From Anaerosporobacter sp031551385 (GTDB taxonomy: Bacteria > Bacillota > Clostridia > Lachnospirales > Lachnospiraceae), in the NCBI RefSeq assembly GCF_031551385.1, contig NZ_JAVBNS010000055.1, forward strand, positions 1 to 64,000: a stretch of DNA of 64,000 bases, read 5' to 3'. Positions within the stretch are counted from its first letter, which is position 1; each line of letters opens with the position of its first letter. The notes beneath the pieces are model-generated. The model saw only the letters and a list, made by a program, of their open reading frames with translations, searched no databases and was not told the DNA's origin. Positions 1 through 8,769 of this stretch are shown here, piece after piece. A program made the translations under genes and the position numbers.

Positions 1-610
1 AGTTGAGTCCAATTTCCAAAGATATTTTTTCACGCATATCAAAGGTTAGACAAGAAAGCAAGTATCCAAAGTCACCCATAGTTATTATTTCAAAAATTGT
101 CCAAAGGGGAACATCATTATAATTTATATTATTATAAAAATGTGTGATTTTGGGATTTCCTTTGCTATATGCTCGGGTTATAGCAGACTGAATTGTACTT
201 TGCAAACTTAGTTTATTTTTTTGTAATTTCTTTTTTTCATCAGAAGTAAAAGCTGAAGGAGAGTTTTTATAGCTACTAACTGCTATGTCATACATATCTT
301 GCAAATTGCTGGAATTGATTTCGTTCATAATTGTGCTTAAAGCAATATTTTTTAAAGCAGTTTCGATAAACATTATCTTACTATAAAATAGAGATTTTAA
401 TTGTGTATCAAATTCTAAAGTGGCATATATTTCATCATATGATGTAAAGGGCAGTCTTGTTGAAGAATTTTTGAAAAATCTGTACCCTTTATAACCATGA
501 AAATATCCAGTATTAGTAAGCAATCTTTTTTGTCTAGATCCAGAAATATCTATGCCGTTATTTCTTAAGTGTCTCATTAAGCCATCTGTGGTTTTGTAGT
601 TTGTTGCCAT
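1..610 (-). CDS. Abi_2-family abortive-infection protein, C-terminus cut by window edge
   Basis: Reading the minus strand from an ATG at 610 gives 203 codons open to the window edge. The start is preceded by GGAGG about 7 bases upstream. The N-terminus reads MATNYKTTDGLMRHLRNNGI; further in are FIETALKNIALSTIM and DVPLWTIFEIITMGDFGYLL. These match the Abi_2 family (lactococcal AbiD/AbiF relatives): an N-terminal segment with a Gly/Tyr-rich stretch, then a helical region with the 'lPlW..fE..tfG' signature. Abi_2 proteins act in phage defence by abortive infection, and some AbiF-type members are reported to work with small RNA antitoxins. Whether this one does cannot be told here. The stop codon is outside the window, so intactness is unknown. 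The next gene is divergent and also toxin-antitoxin-like. Confidence 0.8.
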   Translation of the reverse strand, partial: MATNYKTTDGLMRHLRNNGIDISGSRQKRLLTNTGYFHGYKGYRFFKNSSTRLPFTSYDEIYATLEFDTQLKSLFYSKIMFIETALKNIALSTIMNEINSSNLQDMYDIAVSSYKNSPSAFTSDEKKKLQKNKLSLQSTIQSAITRAYSKGNPKITHFYNNINYNDVPLWTIFEIITMGDFGYLLSCLTFDMREKISLEIGLN

Positions 611-750
611 TATTCTTTCCTCCATAAAATTTTTGATTTGTTTTTTCACGGTCATTACAAGTATATAGTCAATTGATTTTAATTCCTAATATTCATTTAT
701 TACGTTTAAAAATATTATAACCGAAGAAAATATAATAGTAAATAACGATA

Positions 751-779
751 TTGACATATTTCTTAAGAATGTGTATAAT
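751..779 (+). promoter_or_regulatory. Sigma-A-type promoter for hicB-like gene
   Basis: TTGACA at 751-756 and TATAAT at 774-779 with a 17-base spacer form a consensus promoter. Just downstream, at 781-798, an imperfect inverted repeat (CAAC...GTTG) sits at the expected transcription start and could be an operator for the ribbon-helix-helix antitoxin. The operator role is inference. Confidence 0.8.
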
Positions 780-875
780 ACAACCATAAATTAGTTGCAA
801 GATGGATTGAGATTTTTCCTTTTGGGAAAGACATATAATAGATCTGTATTATGTATTGGAGGGATATACGAAGAT

Positions 876-1229
876 ATGAGCTCAATGATGGAATATAAAG
901 GATATCATGCTACTGTAGGGTATGATGCAGATGATAAAATATTTATTGGAGAAGTTTTTGGAATAGTAGATTCGCTGAATTTTCATGGTTCATCTGTTGA
1001 TGAACTAGAGGAAATGTTTCATCAAAGCATTGATAACTATTTGCATTTATGTAAAGAATGTGGTCAAGAGCCAGATAAAGAATTTAAAGGTTCATTCAAT
1101 GTTAGAATACCATCTGATTTGCATAGAAGAATAGCTTTAGAGGCTACGAAACAAAGTATGACACTTAATCAGTATGTTACAAAAGCCCTTGAAAGACCAT
1201 TTGATAGAACACTAGATAACGAAAAATAA
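876..1229 (+). CDS. HicB-like antitoxin (HicB_lk fold plus ribbon-helix-helix)
   Basis: The protein is about 117 residues. The frame is open from a TTG at 795, but ATG 876 has GGAGGG at 858-863 and gives the family N-terminus (MEYKGYHATVGYDADDK follows four residues later). Residues about 5-65 are the partial RNase-H-like HicB domain, with GEVFGI and SSVDELEEMFHQSIDNYL. The tail has a ribbon-helix-helix DNA-binding element (FNVRIPSDLHRRIALEATKQ). HicB antitoxins normally neutralise the mRNA interferase HicA and repress their own promoter. No HicA reading frame is visible on either side, so this is probably an orphan antitoxin-type regulator. It is divergent from the Abi_2 gene and followed at 1322 by an unknown small gene that may share its transcript. 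Confidence 0.85.
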   Translation: MSSMMEYKGYHATVGYDADDKIFIGEVFGIVDSLNFHGSSVDELEEMFHQSIDNYLHLCKECGQEPDKEFKGSFNVRIPSDLHRRIALEATKQSMTLNQYVTKALERPFDRTLDNEK

Positions 1230-1321
1230 ATACTAAAAAAGAGTAAGAATGAAGCAGACATAGAAGAAACAAAATCACTGATAAATTCATGGATTAAGTA
1301 GGAAGGTAAAGGTGGTGGGAT

Positions 1322-1603
1322 ATGGATAAGTTTGAAAAAATAATAGGTGAGTGCGTTGAAATGACTGTTAATGCAACAGCTGACGAAGTGAATAAGATGA
1401 AAGAAGTATATGATAGACATATGGAAAGTGATTGTAGTAGTGATTTTAAAGTTTTATTACATCTAGATGATTTTAAATCAGTATTAGATTTTGCAAAAGA
1501 GTATGGATTTAAAGTTGAAAGAGTTGATAAAGGAAAGGGTGGAATGTTTTATTTTAATGGAAACAAAATGGTAAAAGTAGATGAAGCGTATTTTGAAGAT
1601 TAG
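1322..1603 (+). CDS. Hypothetical 93-residue protein
   Basis: I do not recognise this family. The 93-residue protein is charged. It has a helical N-terminal half (MDKFEKIIGECVEMTVNATA) and an alpha/beta-looking C-terminal half with VLLHLDDFKSVLDFAKEYGF and a GKGGMFYFNGNK turn. No signal peptide or membrane segment is visible. The ATG lies about 6 bases after a GGTGGGA ribosome binding site. It starts 92 bases after the hicB-like gene in the same direction and is followed immediately by a terminator, so the two are probably co-transcribed from the promoter at 751. It could be a small partner of the antitoxin-like gene, but nothing in the sequence shows this. Confidence 0.65.
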   Translation: MDKFEKIIGECVEMTVNATADEVNKMKEVYDRHMESDCSSDFKVLLHLDDFKSVLDFAKEYGFKVERVDKGKGGMFYFNGNKMVKVDEAYFED

Positions 1604-1629
1604 CATCCAATAAGGGTGCTTTTCTTTTT
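1603..1629 (+). terminator. Rho-independent terminator
   Basis: A short stem, GCATCC (1603-1608) with GGGTGC (1614-1619, one G-U pair), is followed by a T-rich run to 1629. It overlaps the stop codon of the preceding small gene. Confidence 0.75.
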
Positions 1630-1940
1630 TGTACGGAAAATTCGCATTAAAAACACCTCGCCAAATTCATCATTCCTCCCAAATCAGAACAACCCAACAA
1701 AAAATTCCTGTAAACAATAAGAAGATTGTTAAATAATTAATTAAATACTTTAGTAAATTCCAAATAATACATAATAATATATAAAAAAACACTCTATAAA
1801 ATAAAAAAATTATACAAGTTGACAACAAGCTCAACATGTTGCAATATAATAACATAAAGTATTTTACCTAAAAGTCAAATATACAGAAAAAGGTAAGGTA
1901 CAGGGGTAACGTTTTATGGGGAATCTGAAAGGAGAAGGTT
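1630..1940. other. AT-rich intergenic region upstream of the GH43 gene
   Basis: No gene is visible. The stretch 1670-1810 is extremely AT-rich. The 3' part holds the promoter region at 1819-1850, a perfect 10-base palindrome CAACATGTTG (1832-1841) lying between the -35 and -10, and about 85 bases of leader before the AAGGAGAAGG ribosome binding site. The palindrome position suggests a regulator site (inference). Confidence 0.5.
1819..1850 (+). promoter_or_regulatory. Putative regulated promoter of the GH43 gene
   Basis: TTGACA at 1819-1824 and TATAAT at 1845-1850 are both consensus, but the spacer is 20 bases, longer than the 17 optimum. The palindrome CAACATGTTG overlaps the spacer. A weak or activator-dependent promoter with an operator would fit a substrate-induced glycosidase; this is inference. 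Confidence 0.45.
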
Positions 1941-4900
1941 ATGAGAAGGAAAGGATTTGCAAAAAGGACATTGGCTTTGGTATTAACAGCAGCATTAGTA
2001 CTACCACAAAGCAATGTATTGGGAACGAGTCAAGTTGTAGTAAAGGCAGAGGAAGTAAGTAATGGATATGCGGTTGAACCAGATTACCTTTATGGTTTTG
2101 ATGATGGGACGGTAACTGGAACTACGATTACTTCACAAGCGGACACGGCTACAATTGTGGGCGGAGGAAGTATTGTAAATGATACAGAACGTGGAAAGGT
2201 ATTTGATAACAATTCGACAGGAACATCTGCATTAAGAACAGATTATCTGTCATTGCCACAAGTGTTAGAAGGGGCAACAGAAGGATTTACTGTTAGTATG
2301 TATGTGAAGAGTGTGAATCATGCAGAGTCATATTGGGGAGCTGTCTTTAATGCGTATAAGGATAGCCAAGAGACTCCGCTTACACAAGTTGGATTCAATT
2401 TGATTGGTAGAGTAAAGTTAAATGGGGATGTGGAAACAACAGATGGTACATCTTATAATACATCAAGCTATGATTTGATGACGGACGGAAATTGGCATCA
2501 AGTAGCATATGCAGTAAAAGCGAATGAAATCAGTGTATATTGTGATGGTAATGAGATATCTAAATTAGTATTAGAGGGCTCTGAAGGAGCTATTAGCAGT
2601 AGCTTATTTACATCACTATCACAACTTACGAATATAAATGTTGGTGGTAATTGTTTCTGGAATGATAATGATGTGAATGCTTATTTTGATGATATCGCAA
2701 TCTACCATTCTTATCTAACAGCAACAGAGGTGCAAAATAATTCAGAAACACCTAAGTATCTTTATACATTTGAAGATGGAACAGTATCGGGAACAAAGAT
2801 TTCTAATACAATGTCAAATGCGACAATTGTAGGACAAGGACAAGCAACAACAGATTCTGAGCGTGGACAAGTATTTAGTAACTATGCAGAGACAGCAGTA
2901 GCAACTGGTAAACAAAATTACATTGATCTTCCAGCAATCTTTAATAATGTGACAGTAGACAAAGGATTTACTGTTAGTGCATGGGTGAAAAAAGGTAGTG
3001 CAGACCTTGGTTATTGGGGTGATATATTTGTAGCTTCCAATAATGGCAACAGTACAATGACAAAACTAGGTATTAATATGATTGCACGTATCAATGCAAT
3101 AAATGGATTAGATGATACGGGAGAATTCGTTGATTTGGAAGATGGAACACTAAATAACGAACAATCATATGGTGTGATAAATGATGGTAAATGGCATCAA
3201 GTAGCATATACAGTATCAAACAATATGATAGCGGTATACATAGATTGCGAAAGAATCGCATCAAAGACACTTGACGCATCAACAGTAGGAGCAACTTACG
3301 GAAGCTTCTTCAATGATATCCCAACACTAAACCAGATATCATTTGGTGGTAATTCATTATGGGGGAATCCAGACCCAGACATCAACGGCTACTTCGACGA
3401 TATCTCATTCTATTCAAAAGCACTAACAACATCACAGTTACAACTAAACTATGTTGCACAAGGCGGAGTAATAGAAGAGGAAGATGATATTGAACCAACA
3501 ACTTCCTTATCAGATGCAGATATAGCATCATTATATCAAATAGTATCAAAAACAAGAAATTCTGTTCATGATCCATCAATTGTTGTATCAACTGATGAGA
3601 ATGGAAAAAAACTATATAGTGTATTTGGCTCTCATATGGGAGTATCAAAGACATATGATTTAATGAATTGGACATCTGTAACAGGAGAAACATTAGATAG
3701 CACATTATTTGCTGATGCAAGTGGTAAAGTAGTTTCATATGAAGAAGCATTTAAACAAAATCGATTAACAGGAACAACAACATTATATAAAGAAAATGGT
3801 GAAACTTATACTGTAGATTTTGGAACATATGACGTAGCAGATTGGATATCAAGCAATACAGTACAAGGTAATATGTGGGCACCAGATGTTGTCTATAATG
3901 AAGTTATGGGTAAATGGTGTATGTACCTAAGTATGAATGGAAATGACTGGCATTCATCAATTGTATTATTAACAGCAGATAAAGAGTTTGGACCATATGT
4001 ATATGAAGCTCCAATCGTATTCTCTGGTTTTACAAATAGCGAAAGCAAATCATATAAAAAGACAGACCTTGAGATTGCTTTAAAAACGACATTATCAGAA
4101 TTGCCTGCAAAATATAGTGACTTCAATGGTGAAAACTGGGGAGAATATTTACCACATGCAATTGATCCATGTGTATTCTATGATGAAGCTGGTAAGCTAT
4201 GGATGGCTTATGGTTCATGGTCAGGCGGAATCTTTATGTTAGAGCTTGATGAGAAAACAGGTTTAAGAGACTATTCTGTAGTATATGACAATGTAGGAGA
4301 CGGAACAAAGGATGTTACAAGTGATGCTTATTTCGGAAAGAAAATAGCAGGTGGACAATATGTATCGGGAGAGGGTTCTTATATCGAGAAGATAGGAGAT
4401 TACTACTTCTTGTTTATGTCTTATGGTTTCTATTCACCAGAAGGTGGATATGTAATGAGAATATTCCGTTCAGAAAATCCAAATGGCCCATATGTAGATA
4501 CAAATGGGACAAATGCAATATTTACAACAAATCCAGATAACTTTAATGGAATCGGTGACAATCGTGGTATGAAGCTAATGGGTAACTACAAGTGGAATAC
4601 AATGTCAGTCGGAGAAGTAGCACAAGGGCATAACTCGGCATTTGTAGATTCTGATGGAAAAGCATATCTTGTATACCATACAAAATTTGATGATGGTACA
4701 GCAGGACATCAATTAAGAGTACACCAACTTTACCTAAACGAAGATGGTTGGATTGTAGCAGCACCATATGAATATGCAGAAGAGACAATATCAGCAACAG
4801 GCTATGATAGTGCAGATATTGTTGGTAGCTATGACATGATTGTCCATAAATATAAGGTTGATTTTGCTAATCTTGAAACAGTGAAACCAGTCAAAGTTAC

Positions 4901-7900
4901 ATTAAATGCAGATGGTACAATTACAGGAGCTTATGAAGGTACTTGGACAGAGGTAGATGGTACTGCATATTGTAATCTTGTAATGGGTAGTAAAACATAC
5001 AAAGGTGTATTTGCAAAACAAACAATAGACGAAACGAATGTAGAGACTATGTGCTTTACAGCAGTGAATGGAGAAGGTCTTAGCATATGGGGATCAAAAT
5101 ATTTAGCTGATGATATTGCAGTTGCTTGTAACGTACAACAAACAAGCGTACCTCTTGGTGCATTCTCAAGCTTTACGCTTCCAACAAAAGGACAAAGTGG
5201 AGCAAAGTATAAGTGGCAATCAAGTAATGAAGCAGTATTGGCAAATGATGGTACAGTAACAACACCAAGCCAAGATACTGATGTAACATTAACAATGACA
5301 TTGTATAAAGGTGATTACTACTATACACATGACTACACAGTTACTGTATATGCAAATCGTTCCGATTATGAGGACGCATATCTAATTGGCTCATATTTTG
5401 AGAATGACCCACAAGATTTAACAAAAACACTTGATGGAAGTCTATATGTAAGAAATCCATTCTGTAATGATACAAATGTAGGAATTAATATTGAGAATGG
5501 TATTACAATTGAATTTGATGTAGAACGTACTGGTGATATCCGTATGCTTGGAACAATTCTAAGTATGATGGGTGGCAGTGGAAGATTGTATTTCACACCA
5601 GGTTCTTACCTTGGCTATAATGCAGCAGGAAGTTATTTCGATGCGAATGTTAATTCATTTACATTAGTAGAGGATTATATCGGAGCTTCATCAACAGTGG
5701 CAATCAACATTAACAAAGATGGATTTAGTGTAAGTGTTGATGGTAAAGAAGTATATAATGAAGAAATAATTGGTACTGAAAACGGTGGCGGAACAGTTGC
5801 AAGTTATGCGAATGTATTATCATGGATAAATGGTTCGGCAGATAAATTGTACTTTGGATATGGTTCATGGTGGAATGCAGCAGGCTATGATGAAGCGAAT
5901 TGCAAGATTAGCAATGTAAAATGTTATGTAGAGCCAGGAGTAACATATGCAAGTGGTGCAATCTATGAAATGGATTATTCAGAAGTTACAGATGCAACAA
6001 CAAAATGGAAATCAGAAGGTTCACTTACTATTAAGAATAATATAGAAAACGGTAACTATGTAGAGTTTACAGCAACAGAAGCAAAATCGGCATACAGCCA
6101 ACTTCCTAAATACGCAAGAGTAAAAGGCAAATATAGTGTGGAATGTGATATCGCATTACAAACAGGTAGTAAAGTTGGTACAGAATTTGCAATCTTAGGA
6201 ACAGACAAACAATACAAGAGTGAAGATGCAAATGATGGTGTGAATTCGGGATATGTATTAAAATTAACAAAAACAGGTGAATCTACATGGAAAGTTAATG
6301 GAAAAGATGAAATAACATTGCCTAACACATGGGTTCATGTAACTGCGGTAACATCTTCGAATGGAGTAGTTGTAGTAACAATTACAGATGCATCTAAGAC
6401 ATATTATGATAGTGTAGTAGCAGTTAGTGGTAGTGGAGTATTAGACGGATTCTACCTACGTAGCACTGGAAATACTGATACCATGTTAATTGATAATATT
6501 AAAGTAACAAATACAGATACACATTTTAGTATTGATAAAGCAGTATTAGAGACATCGTCAGATATTACGCAGTATAGTAATCCTTTCTATGGAAAGAAAT
6601 TAGAGATTATAAATGTTAGCTACACAATTAACTGGGCTGAGGATGCTGCTAAAAATGGCTGGGATGGTATATTTGCATTCTTTAATACTGCAAATAATAA
6701 CGGAAGAGTATCGTTCCAAACACTTCCTTATCTATGTTATAACGGTGGTGGTAAATGGATGGATATAAATCACCCAGAATCAGCTCCTGTAAATACGGCT
6801 GCTACATTGGAAAAAGGAAAAGATTATACATTCAACTATGTATTAACACGTGACAGTATTGAGATCTATGCTGATGGTACATTACTTGAATATGTAACAA
6901 CTGGTGATGGAACATTTGCAGATATCCTCAACTATATTGCAGCTTGTGACAAGATAACAATTGGTGTAGGAAAATCAGTAAGTGCTTTCTGGGATACAGA
7001 GAAATGTACATTAACTAATCTCGATATCAATGACCATGTATGTAAAGAATATGGACCACTAACAGCAAAAGAAGCTTCTTGCACAGAAGATGGAATTCAT
7101 GTAGAATCAGCATGTTCATGTGGTAAGAGTACAGTTACTCCAATTGCATCATTAGGTGGACATAACTATGGAGACTGGGTTGTTGTAGAAGAACCAACGT
7201 ATACAACAATAGGGCACAAGGAAAAGACATGTAGTGGATGTGGAGATGTTATCTCAGAAATAATTGATAAGCTAGTAAAACCAAATGAACCAACGAATAC
7301 AAGTGAGGACACTACAAAGGAAGAAACAGAAGAAGTAGGAGAAGTAACACAAGTAATCGAAGTAGTAGTAGATGGTTTGGGTTCAAAGGCAAAGATTACA
7401 ATAACAAAAGATAAAGATGGCAATGTGATAGAGGCTGTGGCCGATATTTATCTTGCAGATGTTGCAATGGCAAACAATATGGCAACTGTTGTACTTAATG
7501 AGAAACTAGTAAATCAAATATTAAAAGAAGTAGCAGACATTAATGTATGGAATATTGTAATTAATGAAGATGCAATGAAAGATGCCATTGCCCTTGCTAA
7601 GAAGGGAAAAGGTACACAACTTCAAATTATCATACCTGCCAATACAGAACTAAGTAGCAAGAACATTGTAATCAATGGAAAAGCAATAAGTGAAGCAAAA
7701 GCAGCAGGTGAAAAACTAGTAGTTCAAGTAATTGAAGGAAAGAATCAAACGTATACAATAACATTTTCAAAGGCAGAGTTAAAGAAAGCTGCAAAGACAG
7801 TAGAAGACATCAATGTTGAAGTAAATGTAACAAAACAAGAAGACGGTAATGTGGCACTTACTTTTGCGGAAGAAGGAACACTTTCTGTACCTGCAAGCAT

Positions 7901-8387
7901 TAAAGTTAAGGTAAGTAACTTACTAAAGGCAGATGCTGTTTATGTATACAAGATGAATCCAACAACTGGTAAACTAGAAGAAGTACCAAACAATAAGAAA
8001 ACAGTAAGTGGAACAGGATATATAACAGTATCTACGTTAACTGGTGGAACATTTATTATCAGTGCGAAGGAAATCAAAACAGCAGTTAAACTTACCGACA
8101 AAGTGACACTTACTAGTTCAAAAACAAGTGTTACAGTTGGAAAGACATTGAATCTTAAAGCAGTACTTCCAGCTGAACTTGCACTAGTAACGAAATTTAC
8201 TTCAGGAGACCCATGTGGTAAGGAAGAAGCAAAAGTTACATATAGTGTTAGCAATAAAAACATAGCAACGATTTCTGCAAATGGAAAGCTTACAGCAAAG
8301 AAAGCAGGAAAAGTTACTGTGAAAATCACAATCTTATTAGAGAATAAACAAAAGAGAGTAATTAGCAAGACAATTACAGTAAAATAG
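1941..8387 (+). CDS. Secreted modular GH43 endo-arabinanase-like protein, 2148 residues
   Basis: This is a secreted glycoside hydrolase, probably acting on alpha-1,5-arabinan. It has a signal peptide (residues 1-37) and two tandem LamG/concanavalin-like domains (about 46-268 and 271-510). The GH43 five-blade propeller spans about 540-955. The expected acid triad is visible: D544 in HDPSIVV, D742 in HAIDPCVF and E811 in GEGSYIEK, plus H897 in GHNSAFVD, the calcium/active-site His of the B. subtilis AbnB (YxiA) type. A GH43_C beta-barrel follows (956-1055), then an atrophied bacterial Ig domain (about 1062-1140) and three beta-rich, CBM/ConA-like modules (about 1142-1330, 1333-1525, 1531-1695). 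After these come a Cys/His-rich stretch (1697-1775; CSCGK, CSGCGD), an acidic linker, a beta-rich region and a terminal Big_2 domain (about 2050-2148). There is no LPXTG, SLH or dockerin. The start is supported by AAGGAGAAGG. Substrate assignment is from family resemblance only. Confidence 0.85.
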   Translation: MRRKGFAKRTLALVLTAALVLPQSNVLGTSQVVVKAEEVSNGYAVEPDYLYGFDDGTVTGTTITSQADTATIVGGGSIVNDTERGKVFDNNSTGTSALRTDYLSLPQVLEGATEGFTVSMYVKSVNHAESYWGAVFNAYKDSQETPLTQVGFNLIGRVKLNGDVETTDGTSYNTSSYDLMTDGNWHQVAYAVKANEISVYCDGNEISKLVLEGSEGAISSSLFTSLSQLTNINVGGNCFWNDNDVNAYFDDIAIYHSYLTATEVQNNSETPKYLYTFEDGTVSGTKISNTMSNATIVGQGQATTDSERGQVFSNYAETAVATGKQNYIDLPAIFNNVTVDKGFTVSAWVKKGSADLGYWGDIFVASNNGNSTMTKLGINMIARINAINGLDDTGEFVDLEDGTLNNEQSYGVINDGKWHQVAYTVSNNMIAVYIDCERIASKTLDASTVGATYGSFFNDIPTLNQISFGGNSLWGNPDPDINGYFDDISFYSKALTTSQLQLNYVAQGGVIEEEDDIEPTTSLSDADIASLYQIVSKTRNSVHDPSIVVSTDENGKKLYSVFGSHMGVSKTYDLMNWTSVTGETLDSTLFADASGKVVSYEEAFKQNRLTGTTTLYKENGETYTVDFGTYDVADWISSNTVQGNMWAPDVVYNEVMGKWCMYLSMNGNDWHSSIVLLTADKEFGPYVYEAPIVFSGFTNSESKSYKKTDLEIALKTTLSELPAKYSDFNGENWGEYLPHAIDPCVFYDEAGKLWMAYGSWSGGIFMLELDEKTGLRDYSVVYDNVGDGTKDVTSDAYFGKKIAGGQYVSGEGSYIEKIGDYYFLFMSYGFYSPEGGYVMRIFRSENPNGPYVDTNGTNAIFTTNPDNFNGIGDNRGMKLMGNYKWNTMSVGEVAQGHNSAFVDSDGKAYLVYHTKFDDGTAGHQLRVHQLYLNEDGWIVAAPYEYAEETISATGYDSADIVGSYDMIVHKYKVDFANLETVKPVKVTLNADGTITGAYEGTWTEVDGTAYCNLVMGSKTYKGVFAKQTIDETNVETMCFTAVNGEGLSIWGSKYLADDIAVACNVQQTSVPLGAFSSFTLPTKGQSGAKYKWQSSNEAVLANDGTVTTPSQDTDVTLTMTLYKGDYYYTHDYTVTVYANRSDYEDAYLIGSYFENDPQDLTKTLDGSLYVRNPFCNDTNVGINIENGITIEFDVERTGDIRMLGTILSMMGGSGRLYFTPGSYLGYNAAGSYFDANVNSFTLVEDYIGASSTVAININKDGFSVSVDGKEVYNEEIIGTENGGGTVASYANVLSWINGSADKLYFGYGSWWNAAGYDEANCKISNVKCYVEPGVTYASGAIYEMDYSEVTDATTKWKSEGSLTIKNNIENGNYVEFTATEAKSAYSQLPKYARVKGKYSVECDIALQTGSKVGTEFAILGTDKQYKSEDANDGVNSGYVLKLTKTGESTWKVNGKDEITLPNTWVHVTAVTSSNGVVVVTITDASKTYYDSVVAVSGSGVLDGFYLRSTGNTDTMLIDNIKVTNTDTHFSIDKAVLETSSDITQYSNPFYGKKLEIINVSYTINWAEDAAKNGWDGIFAFFNTANNNGRVSFQTLPYLCYNGGGKWMDINHPESAPVNTAATLEKGKDYTFNYVLTRDSIEIYADGTLLEYVTTGDGTFADILNYIAACDKITIGVGKSVSAFWDTEKCTLTNLDINDHVCKEYGPLTAKEASCTEDGIHVESACSCGKSTVTPIASLGGHNYGDWVVVEEPTYTTIGHKEKTCSGCGDVISEIIDKLVKPNEPTNTSEDTTKEETEEVGEVTQVIEVVVDGLGSKAKITITKDKDGNVIEAVADIYLADVAMANNMATVVLNEKLVNQILKEVADINVWNIVINEDAMKDAIALAKKGKGTQLQIIIPANTELSSKNIVINGKAISEAKAAGEKLVVQVIEGKNQTYTITFSKAELKKAAKTVEDINVEVNVTKQEDGNVALTFAEEGTLSVPASIKVKVSNLLKADAVYVYKMNPTTGKLEEVPNNKKTVSGTGYITVSTLTGGTFIISAKEIKTAVKLTDKVTLTSSKTSVTVGKTLNLKAVLPAELALVTKFTSGDPCGKEEAKVTYSVSNKNIATISANGKLTAKKAGKVTVKITILLENKQKRVISKTITVK

Positions 8388-8484
8388 CTAGATGGGTAGT
8401 ATCATAATAACAATAACAGAATAAAAACAAAAATAAGATAGTAACAGATAAGGTGCTGGTAGTAAAAAGTTAGCATCAAGCTAA

Positions 8485-8541
8485 AAAAGCGATAGAATTC
8501 ATAGTGTGAAACACACTGGAATTTTATCGCTTTTGCTTTTA
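8485..8541 (+). terminator. Terminator after the GH43 gene
   Basis: A long imperfect stem (8485-8508 with 8512-8534; AAAAGCGATAGAATTC against GGAATTTTATCGCTTTT) has an inner GTGTG/CACAC arm and a T-rich tail. It lies about 100 bases after the stop codon. Confidence 0.85.
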
Positions 8542-8571
8542 TTACAAGGGGCTTGATGGTATAATGGATAC

Positions 8572-8660
8572 TAGGGTGTGTTTGAAACTTATTGCCTGAT
8601 GTTACACTCTCTACTCAACGCTCTGAAAGCCAAGTATAAGCATTTTTCAGACATATCTTA
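8572..8660. mobile_element. MITE-like element, TA-flanked, 89 bp
   Basis: The stretch runs from TAGGGTGTGTTTGAAA to TTTTTCAGACATATCTTA, imperfect terminal inverted repeats bounded by TA on both sides. The interior (CTCTACTCAACGCTCTGAAAG and AAGCATTTTTCAGACA) matches the 165-bp element at 57460-57624, so this is a shorter, internally deleted member of the same family. TA ends and lack of coding capacity suggest a MITE mobilised by an IS630/Tc1-mariner-type transposase (inference). No transposase gene is in the window. Confidence 0.6.
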
Positions 8661-8769
8661 GTAAATCAAAGGATATAGATATGAGTAGATTCATTTGAAG
8701 AAAAAATATTATGTATAGATAGAAATGGCGTGTTAATTCAAATCCGTCATTGTCACAGGGGGACATAAG

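Noticed and set aside
611..875. HicA toxin gene next to the HicB-like gene
   Set aside because: No frame of suitable length or HicA motif (catalytic His region) is present on either strand.
7940..8368. 142-codon minus-strand frame opposite the end of the GH43 gene
   Set aside because: It is a shadow of the repetitive Lys/Thr-rich coding sequence, Val/Phe/Ser-rich, with no start signals.
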